From: Eubacterium coprostanoligenes
GTDB lineage: Bacteria; Bacillota; Clostridia; Oscillospirales; Acutalibacteraceae
NCBI RefSeq assembly: GCF_900167205.1
Contig: NZ_FUWW01000002.1
Coordinates: 1-64,000, forward strand
Length of the DNA stretch: 64,000 nt
Direction of reading: 5' to 3'
Notes under the pieces: model-generated
The model's database searches: none
What the model saw: the letters and a program-made list of their open reading frames with translations, nothing else
Told to the model about the DNA's origin: nothing
Position numbers and translations under genes: made by a program
Shown here: piece after piece, positions 16,600-23,954 of the stretch
Layout: every line of letters begins with the position of its first letter
Numbering within the stretch: position 1 is the first letter of the stretch

Positions 16600-17321
16600 T
16601 ATATTCATTTTTGCAAAACGGTGACAGTGCGGTTACCGTACAGTTTAAAAATGAAATAAGCAGAGAGGTCAATGCGTATGTGACCTCTCTTTGCGCCGAA
16701 ATCGAGCAAGCAGGGATAAAGGGTGTTACCGAATATATCCCAACATTTTGCTCGGTGTCGGTGCTTTATGATTGTACCGAAATCAGCGCAAAAAAGCTGA
16801 AAAATACCCTAGCAAAGATACTGAAAAATATCAAAGTCGCTTCAAGCCGAAAGGCAAGACTTTTTGAAATTCCTGTGTGCTATGACGATTGCTTCGCTCT
16901 TGATATGGGTAATGTTTGCGAACATTCGCACCTCACACGGCAGGAAGTTATTGAGCGACACAGTGGCAGAGATTATCTTATCTATATGCTTGGCTTTTTG
17001 CCGGGATTTGCTTATCTCGGCGGTATGGACGAAAGCCTTGCAACACCTCGCCTTGATTCGCCGAGGTCGGAGATTTTTGAGGGTGCTGTCGGTATCGGCG
17101 GTGAGCAAACAGGCATTTATCCCGTTGTTTCTCCGGGCGGATGGCAACTTATCGGCAAAACTCCCCTCAAGGTTTATGACAAGGAAAGAGAAAATCCGAT
17201 TTTGTATTCCGCAGGTGATTACATTCGTTTTGTGCCTGTTGATTTGGACGAATTCAAGCGAATTGAACAGCAGGTTCAAAGTGGCGAATATCAGGTTAAG
17301 GTTACGGAGGCAGAATTATGA
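16596..17321 (+). CDS. pxpB: 5-oxoprolinase subunit B (KipI-like)
   Basis: 241 residues. With PxpA and PxpC it forms the ATP-dependent prokaryotic oxoprolinase that opens 5-oxoproline to glutamate. Motifs: N-terminal GDSAVTVQF, EIPVCYDD, the signature YLIYMLGFLPGFAYLGG, ATPRLDSPR, GAVGIGGEQTGIYPVVSPGGWQLIGKTP. In Bacillus the homologue KipI also inhibits the sporulation kinase KinA. ATGA overlaps at both ends indicate strong coupling. Confidence 0.93.
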   Translation: MIYSFLQNGDSAVTVQFKNEISREVNAYVTSLCAEIEQAGIKGVTEYIPTFCSVSVLYDCTEISAKKLKNTLAKILKNIKVASSRKARLFEIPVCYDDCFALDMGNVCEHSHLTRQEVIERHSGRDYLIYMLGFLPGFAYLGGMDESLATPRLDSPRSEIFEGAVGIGGEQTGIYPVVSPGGWQLIGKTPLKVYDKERENPILYSAGDYIRFVPVDLDEFKRIEQQVQSGEYQVKVTEAEL

Positions 17322-18247
17322 TAGAGATTATTACTCCGGGAATTTTGACCACCGTGCAGGACTTCGGCAGGGTAGGGGTTATGAAAAACGGCTTCACCCA
17401 AAACGGCGCAATGGATAGATATTCTATGACGGTTGCCAACCGATTGTGTGGCAATTGCGACAGTGCGCCTGTTCTTGAAATGACTGTGCTCGGCGTTACT
17501 GCAAGATTTACGCAGGATACTGTGATTTGCGTTTCAGGTGCGGATTTTGGCGCAAAAATAAATGACAAGCCGATAAAAAGAAACAAGGCTTACAAGATAA
17601 ATAAAGGCGACATTCTTTCTATGGGTGCGGCAAAAAGCGGTATGCGTGCTTATCTTGCCGTTGCAGGCGGAATAGTCGGAGAATATGTTTTTGGCAGTAC
17701 TTCAACAAATTTGAAGTTTGCTTTTGGCGGATACAATGGCAGAAAACTGCAAAGCGGAGATGTTCTTTCAATCGGAACGGGTGCGTTCCACCTCGGCGAT
17801 ATTGACAAGTGGGAAATTCCTGAATCTGAATACAGCAAAGATGCTCAGCTTCGTGTTGTTTTAGGTCCGCAAAATGATATGTTCACAGACGAGGATATAA
17901 GGCTTTTCCTGTCGCAGGAGTATGAAGTTACTGCTCAGTCGGACAGAATGGGTATAAGGCTTTCAGGCGAACCGCTCAAGTCGAAAAACGGTATGGATAT
18001 TATATCCGACGGCATAGTTTTCGGTTCTGTTCAAGTGCCGAATTCGGGCGAGCCGATTATTCTTATGGCAGACCATCAAACAACGGGCGGTTATGCAAAA
18101 ATTGCAACTGTAATCAGCGTTGACTTGCCTCGTGCGTCACAACTTTTGGCAGGAAACACGGTCAGATTTAAGAGCGTTACCGTTGAGGAAGCAGAGCAAG
18201 AAGCCAAAAAACAAAAACGATTTTTTGATAATTTATATATGTTTTGA
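17318..18247 (+). CDS. pxpC: 5-oxoprolinase subunit C (KipA-like)
   Basis: 309 residues, biotin-dependent-carboxylase-like (urea amidolyase AHS2) domain over most of the length: ITPGILTTVQDFGRVG, NGAMDRYSMTVANRLCGN, LEMTVLG, ISVSGADFGAKIND-type region, MGIRLSG, SDGIVFGSVQVPNSGEPIILMADHQTTGGYAKIATV. Partner of PxpB; the pair contacts PxpA. ATGA overlap with pxpB at 17318. A sporulation-related role known for KipA cannot be inferred here. Confidence 0.93.
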   Translation: MIEIITPGILTTVQDFGRVGVMKNGFTQNGAMDRYSMTVANRLCGNCDSAPVLEMTVLGVTARFTQDTVICVSGADFGAKINDKPIKRNKAYKINKGDILSMGAAKSGMRAYLAVAGGIVGEYVFGSTSTNLKFAFGGYNGRKLQSGDVLSIGTGAFHLGDIDKWEIPESEYSKDAQLRVVLGPQNDMFTDEDIRLFLSQEYEVTAQSDRMGIRLSGEPLKSKNGMDIISDGIVFGSVQVPNSGEPIILMADHQTTGGYAKIATVISVDLPRASQLLAGNTVRFKSVTVEEAEQEAKKQKRFFDNLYMF

Positions 18248-18261
18248 TTTTAGGAGTGAAT

Positions 18262-19047
18262 ATGGATTATTCAGCAATGCACCCTCAGGAAGTGAAAAAA
18301 CTTATCCGTGAGGGCAAAATTGATTTTCAAACATCAGGTATGTGCGCAGGCTATGCGCAGGCAAATCTTTGCATTTTGCCAAAGGACTATGCTTTTGATT
18401 TTCTCCTTTTTTGTATGCGTAACCCAAAGCCGTGCCCAATTTTAGAGGTCGGCGATGTCGGCTCAAGAGAGTTCAAGGCTATGGCAAGCGAGGGAGATGT
18501 GTGCACGGATTTTCCAAAGTACAGAATTTGGAAAAACGGTGTACTTGAAAAAGAAGTTACAGACATTTCCGAATATTGGCAAGATGATTTTGTATACTTC
18601 CTCATCGGTTGCAGTTTCAGCTTTGAGAGCGAAATGCTCGAGGCGGACATTCCTGTGCGTCATATAGAGGAAAATGTAAATGTGCCGATGTTCAATACAA
18701 ATATTGAACTTGCTTCGGCAGGTGCATTCCACGGGAATATGGTTGTTTCAATGCGTCCGATACCAAATGATTTGGTTGTCAAGGCGGTTGAGGTTACGGC
18801 TGCAATGCCAAAAGTTCATGGTGCACCTATTCAAATCGGCAACCCTGAAGCCATTGGCATTTTGGATGTCAATCATCCTGATTATGGCGACAGCGTTACA
18901 ATCAACGAGGGTGAAGTGCCGGTGTTCTGGCCGTGCGGTGTAACCCCTCAAAATGCTGTTATGCAAACAAAGCCACCGATTGCAATTACTCACGCACCGG
19001 GGCATATGTTTATCACAGATGTAAAAAATGTTGCGTTGAAGTATTAA
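18262..19047 (+). CDS. DUF1445 family protein (D-glutamate cyclase/YcsI-like putative hydro-lyase)
   Basis: 261 residues after starting at ATG 18262, which has AGGAG 5 bases before it (an upstream ATG at 18244 sits over the pxpC stop). Family features: TSGMCAGYAQANLCILPKDYAFDFLLFCMRNPKPCPILEV-type start, DFVYFLIGCSFSFE, YGDSV..GEVPVFWPCGVTPQNAV and a C-terminal ITHAPGHMFITDV. DUF1445 is the N-terminal domain of vertebrate D-glutamate cyclase and neighbours pxp genes in Bacillus (ycsI). In this cluster it probably makes or handles 5-oxoproline together with the DUF4392 protein. Confidence 0.88.
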   Translation: MDYSAMHPQEVKKLIREGKIDFQTSGMCAGYAQANLCILPKDYAFDFLLFCMRNPKPCPILEVGDVGSREFKAMASEGDVCTDFPKYRIWKNGVLEKEVTDISEYWQDDFVYFLIGCSFSFESEMLEADIPVRHIEENVNVPMFNTNIELASAGAFHGNMVVSMRPIPNDLVVKAVEVTAAMPKVHGAPIQIGNPEAIGILDVNHPDYGDSVTINEGEVPVFWPCGVTPQNAVMQTKPPIAITHAPGHMFITDVKNVALKY

Positions 19048-19098
19048 TTTGCGTAGCGTTTATATCTGTTTTATTAGAATTTATTAAGGAGTTTATAG

Positions 19099-19854
19099 AT
19101 GTATTTTGTAGATTTAAACTCGGATTTAGGCGAGGGAGCTGCTTTTGATTCGCAGATTATTCCCTTGATTACTTCAGCAAATATCGCTTGCGGATTTCAC
19201 GCAGGTGACAGCAATATTATGAATACAACCGTTGCTTTGTGCAAAGAGAATTCCGTTGCGTTTGGCGCTCATCTGGGCTATTTGGACAAGGAGAATTTTG
19301 GCAGAACAAATATGACCTTGTCACCTGAAGAAGTGTACAACATCACTCTTTGTCAGCTTGGCTCACTTTCAGCCTTTGCAAAGGCACAAGGCGTGAAGAT
19401 GCAACATGTCAAGCCTCATGGAGCAATGTACAATATGGCGGCAAAGGATATGGAAATGTCGCTTGCCATTGCAAATGCAATCAAGGATTTTGATTCGTCA
19501 TTGATTTTGCTTGCTCTTTCAGGCTCAAAAATGATTGAGGCGGCAAAACAGGTCGGCATAAAATATGCCAGCGAGGTTTTTGCCGACAGAGCATACGAGG
19601 CTGACGGCTCGTTGCGTAAAAGAACACTTGAAGGCTCAATGATTACCGATGAAAACGAGGCTATATCTCGTGTTATTCGTATGATAAAAGAAGGCAAGGT
19701 TACCGCTTACACAGGCGAGGAAGTGCCTATTGAGGCTCACAGCGTTTGTGTCCATGGTGACGGCGAAAAGGCACTTGATTTTGTTCATGCACTCAACAAG
19801 GCTTTTGCCGAAAATGATATAAAAACAGTGCCACTTTCAGAGGTGATTGAATAA
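19099..19854 (+). CDS. pxpA: 5-oxoprolinase subunit A (LamB/YcsF family)
   Basis: 251 residues, the (beta/alpha) barrel subunit of the prokaryotic oxoprolinase. The start VDLNSDLGEGAAFD, ANIACGFHAGDSNIM, FGAHLGYLD, VKPHGAMYNMAA, EVFADRAYEADGSLRKR and SVCVHGD are all diagnostic. AAGGAG lies ahead of the ATG. Ends by TAATG overlap with the alanine racemase gene. With pxpB and pxpC present, the oxoprolinase set is complete. Confidence 0.95.
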   Translation: MYFVDLNSDLGEGAAFDSQIIPLITSANIACGFHAGDSNIMNTTVALCKENSVAFGAHLGYLDKENFGRTNMTLSPEEVYNITLCQLGSLSAFAKAQGVKMQHVKPHGAMYNMAAKDMEMSLAIANAIKDFDSSLILLALSGSKMIEAAKQVGIKYASEVFADRAYEADGSLRKRTLEGSMITDENEAISRVIRMIKEGKVTAYTGEEVPIEAHSVCVHGDGEKALDFVHALNKAFAENDIKTVPLSEVIE

Positions 19855-21005
19855 TGTACTTTAGAACACAGGCAAAAATTGATTTGGATGCCGTTGAATA
19901 TAATTACAACAACACTCGTGCCAAATTGCCGCAGGGTTGCAAACTTTTGGGAGTTATTAAAGCTGATGCTTACGGTCACGGTGCAGTTGAACTTGCAAAA
20001 TTTTTGCAGGGCAAATGCGATTTCTTCGGTGTTGCTTGCATCGAGGAAGCCGTTGAACTAAAAAAAGCCGACATAAAAACCCCGGTTTTAATTTTGGGCT
20101 ATGTCGCTCCTGCGTTTTATGATTTGGTTGTGAAATATGACATTCGTATTCCTGTTTTTTCATACGACACGGCAAAGGCTTTGTCTGATGAAGCGGTTAA
20201 GCAGGGCAAAACTGTTTTGTTTCATTTTTGCATTGATACGGGAATGAGTCGTATCGGTTTTCAGGTTAATGAGGAAAGTGCTGATGTTTGCAAAAAAATT
20301 TGTGCTTTGCCGAACATTGAAGCCGAGGGACTTTTCTCTCACTTTGCAACGGCTGATGAGACGGATTTGACAAAAGCACTTGCACAGCGAGAAAAGTACA
20401 AGGCTTTTGTTGAGATGCTTGAAAATAGGGGGATTCAAATCCCGATTAAGCACTTGAACAACAGCGCAGGCATTATGAATTTTGATGAATATTTCGATAT
20501 GTGCCGAATGGGAATTATTCTCTACGGTCTTTATCCGAGCGAGGAAGTTGACAAGTCGCTTCTCGACATCAAACCTGTTATGTCGTGGCTCACTCACATT
20601 TCGCACATTAAAACTCTTGAGGCGGGCAGAGAAGTGTCCTACGGCGGAACATTCAAAACAACCGAGCCGAGAGTGATTGCAACCATCCCTGTTGGCTACG
20701 CTGATGGCTATCCTCGTTGCCTTTCAAACAAGGGCAGAGTAATCATCAACGGTCAATATGCACCGATTGTCGGCAGAGTTTGTATGGATCAGTTTATGGT
20801 TGATGTCACCGATGTTGACGGCGCAGAACTTGACAGCACCGTAACTTTGGTCGGCAAAGACGGCGACGCTGAACTATCTATGGAAGAAGTTTCAAATTCT
20901 GCTTACTCGTTCAACTATGAACTTCCGTGTCGAGTTGCACGCAGAGTGCCGAGGACTTATTATAAAGACGGCAAATTTGTAAAAGCCACAAATTATATGT
21001 ACTAA
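19854..21005 (+). CDS. alr: Alanine racemase
   Basis: 383 residues, fold-type III PLP enzyme interconverting L- and D-alanine. PLP Lys36 in VIKADAYGHG; catalytic Tyr in EVSYGGTF; substrate/PLP region VCMDQFMVDVTD; C-terminal ELPCRVARRVPR. It is translationally coupled to pxpA, so here it is likely expressed with D-amino-acid catabolism instead of, or besides, serving peptidoglycan synthesis. A broader racemase activity is possible. Another alr elsewhere in the genome would support a dedicated role. Confidence 0.93.
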   Translation: MYFRTQAKIDLDAVEYNYNNTRAKLPQGCKLLGVIKADAYGHGAVELAKFLQGKCDFFGVACIEEAVELKKADIKTPVLILGYVAPAFYDLVVKYDIRIPVFSYDTAKALSDEAVKQGKTVLFHFCIDTGMSRIGFQVNEESADVCKKICALPNIEAEGLFSHFATADETDLTKALAQREKYKAFVEMLENRGIQIPIKHLNNSAGIMNFDEYFDMCRMGIILYGLYPSEEVDKSLLDIKPVMSWLTHISHIKTLEAGREVSYGGTFKTTEPRVIATIPVGYADGYPRCLSNKGRVIINGQYAPIVGRVCMDQFMVDVTDVDGAELDSTVTLVGKDGDAELSMEEVSNSAYSFNYELPCRVARRVPRTYYKDGKFVKATNYMY

Positions 21006-21022
21006 TATGATATTGAAAAAAG

Positions 21023-21058
21023 AAAAAATGCTGTAAGTTTGATGCCTACAGCATTTTT
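21023..21058. terminator. Bidirectional terminator, remnant of the interspersed repeat family
   Basis: Stem AAAAATGCTGTA with TACAGCATTTTT, T-runs on both strands, between the convergent alr and LCP genes. The hairpin (AAATGCTGTAAG..) and the following ACTTTATCGACAGCC resemble parts of the repeat copies at 1-300 and 7103-7305, so the terminator may derive from one. Confidence 0.8.
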
Positions 21059-21092
21059 GTTTATATAAGAGACTTTATCGACAGCCTTATTT

Positions 21093-22442
21093 TTAGTCAA
21101 TTTGAATATAATATGTGTTCAACACAGCTTCCATAACACTGTCCTCATCAGGAGTGAATTCGGCAATAACAGCATCAGGATATTTGGTGTGCTTGGTTTC
21201 GGTCATTGAACCAGTGATAGTGTAGGTTTCAAACGAGTCGATACCTTTGTCAAGCACGGTTGATGCAAGATAGGTTGCGTTGTTCAATGTGATGTTTGTT
21301 TTGCTGTATTTTGATGCTGTGTTGTACAAATCGGTAACAACACCAAAATCTTTCTTAACTGCAGGAATAAGCTGTTGCGCAAATGCTTTTACATATTGCT
21401 CAATTCTTGCAGAGCGGTTGAGCGAAGCTTCAAGATAGTCCATATCTCTTGTTCTGACATATGCTTCTGCCATATCACCTTTGAGTGTAACGGTTTGTCC
21501 CTTGATTATGCCCTTGTCAGGCACGCTGTATTGTGCTTCAAGAGTAACACCGCCGATTGCATCATTGATTGGTGCAACACCCTCAAGGTCAAGTGCAAAA
21601 TACTTGTTGATAGGCACATTGTATAGAATTCTGCTGATAGCCTTTGTCACATTTTCACAGCTCTTTTCCTTGCCGTCACCGTAGGCATATGCAAGACAAA
21701 GCTGAACATTGTCTGTGCTCAAGAAAACGCCTGTGTCATTGTAGACATCAACATCTACCATTGTGTCACGAGGAATGTTGATGATTTTGACAGCTCCGTT
21801 TCCGGTGTCAACCGTAACAACAACATCTGCGTCTGCACATCCCACAAAGTCTGCATCGTTTTTGCTCAACATCTCTCTTTGGTCAATGCCCATAAATGCA
21901 ATAGACACAACATTTTCGTTGAATGCGTATTTGTGACCTTTGTATGTGATGATTTCATCGTGATTTTTGTCGGTAATTGTCGCAGAAACAAAATCATTTT
22001 TACCCTTGTATTTTATATAGGATAACGCACCCTCGATTCCGCCGACCAAAATTGCAATTATCAAAATTATGACAAACGGAACTTTAATCCATTTGCTCAT
22101 ATTCTTCCACTTTCTTTTCAACTTTCTTGAAGCTGATGATTTGTGCTTGTGACTTTTGTGATGTTTTGATGAATGTGACGAGTGGTGTGAATGAGAATGA
22201 CGGTGCTCACCGCTTGATGAATGATGGTGGTGATGGTGGTGATGGTGTCTGTGCTCCATTTCGTCAGCAGTTTTTTCAACAATTTTGTTTAATTCGTTGG
22301 TTTGAGTTTGAATATCATTTTGCGTTTTATTGCTGATTGACGACTGTTCAACTTCTATGATTTTGTTTTCATCATATCCGCCGTTGAAGAGTATATCCTC
22401 ACTCTCGTTTGAATTTAAATTTGGATCAATTGGTTTTTTCAT
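21093..22442 (-). CDS. LytR-CpsA-Psr (LCP) family protein with His-rich cytoplasmic tail
   Basis: 449 residues. LCP proteins attach wall teichoic acids or capsule to peptidoglycan at the outer membrane face. A long cytoplasmic N-terminus (about 1-120) holds nine consecutive His after MEHR and many more His/Ser/Lys. One membrane helix follows (VPFVIILIIAILVGGIEGAL), then the LCP domain (SIAFMGIDQRE, DVVVTVDT, INIPRDTMVDV, YAYGDG, ALDLEGVAPINDAIGGV, AYVRTRDMDYLEASLNRSARIEQYV), with the usual Arg and Asp residues retained. The His-rich tail is unusual and could bind metal. Overlaps the sortase gene end by 17 bases. Confidence 0.87.
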   Translation of the reverse strand: MKKPIDPNLNSNESEDILFNGGYDENKIIEVEQSSISNKTQNDIQTQTNELNKIVEKTADEMEHRHHHHHHHHHSSSGEHRHSHSHHSSHSSKHHKSHKHKSSASRKLKRKWKNMSKWIKVPFVIILIIAILVGGIEGALSYIKYKGKNDFVSATITDKNHDEIITYKGHKYAFNENVVSIAFMGIDQREMLSKNDADFVGCADADVVVTVDTGNGAVKIINIPRDTMVDVDVYNDTGVFLSTDNVQLCLAYAYGDGKEKSCENVTKAISRILYNVPINKYFALDLEGVAPINDAIGGVTLEAQYSVPDKGIIKGQTVTLKGDMAEAYVRTRDMDYLEASLNRSARIEQYVKAFAQQLIPAVKKDFGVVTDLYNTASKYSKTNITLNNATYLASTVLDKGIDSFETYTITGSMTETKHTKYPDAVIAEFTPDEDSVMEAVLNTYYIQID

Positions 22443-23211
22443 TCTTAACTAATACTCCGCATACTAAATATCTGTTGCTTTTTTGTCCTGTAAAGCAAGT
22501 GGACAATACCACAATATTATCGTCTATCGTGATTTCTTTGTCAAGAGAATTTGAAACATTTTTGTTAGAAGATGTTGGATTTTGAACCATTTCAATGAAT
22601 TCTTTGAAAATGTTGTCATCGTGGAAATCAAAACTGTTCATGATATGCCTGTCGTCATATTTAAACGCAGATACAATTCTGTATGTCAGTTTTTCGTTAG
22701 CTGTGTAAATCACGAATTTTTTGTGCTTTTCAAAGAAATCTTGCTTTTCAAATCTGTGAAGCGTTGTGAAATAGGTGTCGCCGTAGCCGTTGTGACCGTA
22801 AATAACCGTCACTCTGTCGGTAAAATCCTTTTTGTTCATACTTTGTGTATATACAGCACCGCTTGATGAATAGCTTTTGTCTGTTGCGCTGTGCTTGAGA
22901 TAAAATGCGTCATCCGTGCTGCTTTGAACAATAGGGTAGTTTACCTTTGTTCCCGGCACTTTTATCCAAGCGTAGATTTCTTTATTCTTCTTTTTTAATG
23001 AATCAAAATCAATTTTGTTCGCAACTGTTGCTTGTTCAGTTGATGTTTGAGTTGTTGTTGATGATGTAAGTTCGGCATCTTTATTTTTTGCATTTTGGAT
23101 TGAAATAGCTTGAAACAGCATTATTCCAACTCCTACAACAATCAAAATAACTGCCAAGAGGACAATTATTTTTCTTGTGCGACCGCCCGAACTTTTGTTG
23201 TCGTTATTCAT
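22426..23211 (-). CDS. srtB: Class B sortase
   Basis: 261-residue membrane transpeptidase that cuts a sorting signal and joins the protein to the cell wall. N-terminal membrane helix (IIVLLAVILIVVGVGIML), then a sortase B domain with VNYPIVQ, DRVTVIYGHN (His140), a helical insertion typical of class B, catalytic Cys239 in LSTCFTG and Arg247 in SNRYLV. Start at ATG 23211 after AAAGGTGAG; a GTG at 23220 is possible. Its likely substrate, with an SPATG motif, is encoded directly upstream at 23273-23818. Downstream it overlaps an LCP gene. Confidence 0.92.
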   Translation of the reverse strand: MNNDNKSSGGRTRKIIVLLAVILIVVGVGIMLFQAISIQNAKNKDAELTSSTTTQTSTEQATVANKIDFDSLKKKNKEIYAWIKVPGTKVNYPIVQSSTDDAFYLKHSATDKSYSSSGAVYTQSMNKKDFTDRVTVIYGHNGYGDTYFTTLHRFEKQDFFEKHKKFVIYTANEKLTYRIVSAFKYDDRHIMNSFDFHDDNIFKEFIEMVQNPTSSNKNVSNSLDKEITIDDNIVVLSTCFTGQKSNRYLVCGVLVKNEKTN

Positions 23212-23228
23212 TGTACTCACCTTTAAAA

Positions 23229-23258
23229 AAGAACCCGTAACAATTGTTACAGGTTCTT
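23229..23258 (-). terminator. Hairpin terminator between wall protein and sortase genes
   Basis: Near-perfect 30-base palindrome (core GTAACAATTGTTAC, flanks AAGAACC/GGTTCTT), followed on the minus strand by TTTTTT. Read-through would give a low sortase:substrate ratio. Confidence 0.8.
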
Positions 23259-23272
23259 GATTGATTTAAGAA

Positions 23273-23818
23273 TTAGTCTTTTTTCTTCTTTGAAATTGCA
23301 AGCAATGCTACACCTGTACCTGCCATAGCGATACCAGCCATTGCAGCACCTGTTGCAGGTGAAGTGTTGCTGTTGTCTTTGTTTGCTGTGTCGTTGTCGT
23401 TTTCGTCAACTTCACCGTCTTCTTTTGAAGCGGTTGAGTTCTTAACAACAGCGTTTGCAACAAGTTTCTTTTTCTTACCTGATTCGGTAAGTTCGATTAC
23501 AATCTTGCTGTTGTCATCAGACATTGAAAGAACAGAGTAGTCAACGCCTTCAATCATGTTAGGAAATTCCCAGTCAATAACTTCGCCCTTACCTGAATAA
23601 GAGAAAGTGTATTTGTAATCTTCTTTTGTATAGGTGACATCTGATGATTTTTCTGAGTTAACTGTAATAATAACAGGCTCTGTATCAACTGCAGGCTTTG
23701 TTGTAACCTCTGATGAACCAGGGCTTGATACACCGGCTGCCATAACAGGCATTGCACTGATAGCGCCTGCTGAAATCAACATAACTGCTGACAAAGCAAT
23801 AGAAATAAACTTTTTCAT
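23273..23818 (-). CDS. Small cell-wall-anchored protein with SPATG sorting signal
   Basis: 181 residues, function unknown. Signal peptide (MKKFISIALSAVMLISAGAISAMPVMAA), Ser/Thr/Pro linker, a compact central domain (about 45-125, strands VTYTKEDYKYTFSYSG, VIDWEFPNMIEGVDYSVLSM), an acidic Asp/Asn/Glu spacer, then SPATG at 153-157, a hydrophobic stretch and a KKKKD tail. That is a cell-wall sorting signal of the SPxTG kind used by clostridial class B sortases. Strong promoter and GAGGTG site suggest high expression. Likely the substrate of the adjacent sortase. Confidence 0.8.
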   Translation of the reverse strand: MKKFISIALSAVMLISAGAISAMPVMAAGVSSPGSSEVTTKPAVDTEPVIITVNSEKSSDVTYTKEDYKYTFSYSGKGEVIDWEFPNMIEGVDYSVLSMSDDNSKIVIELTESGKKKKLVANAVVKNSTASKEDGEVDENDNDTANKDNSNTSPATGAAMAGIAMAGTGVALLAISKKKKD

Positions 23819-23881
23819 AATAACACCTCAATAAACATTAAATATTCATTCGTATACATTTACTCACTATAAGTTAACTTG

Positions 23882-23910
23882 ATTATAACACGAAGTCTAT
23901 TATTTGTAAA
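23882..23910 (-). promoter_or_regulatory. Sigma-A promoter of the wall-protein/sortase/LCP operon
   Basis: On the minus strand: -35 TTTACA (23905-23910), 17-base spacer, -10 TATAAT (23882-23887), with a roughly 55-base leader to the ATG. Confidence 0.75.
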
Positions 23911-23954
23911 GGTTTTTTTTAATATTTTGTAAATTGTAAATATTTTTTTACTTT

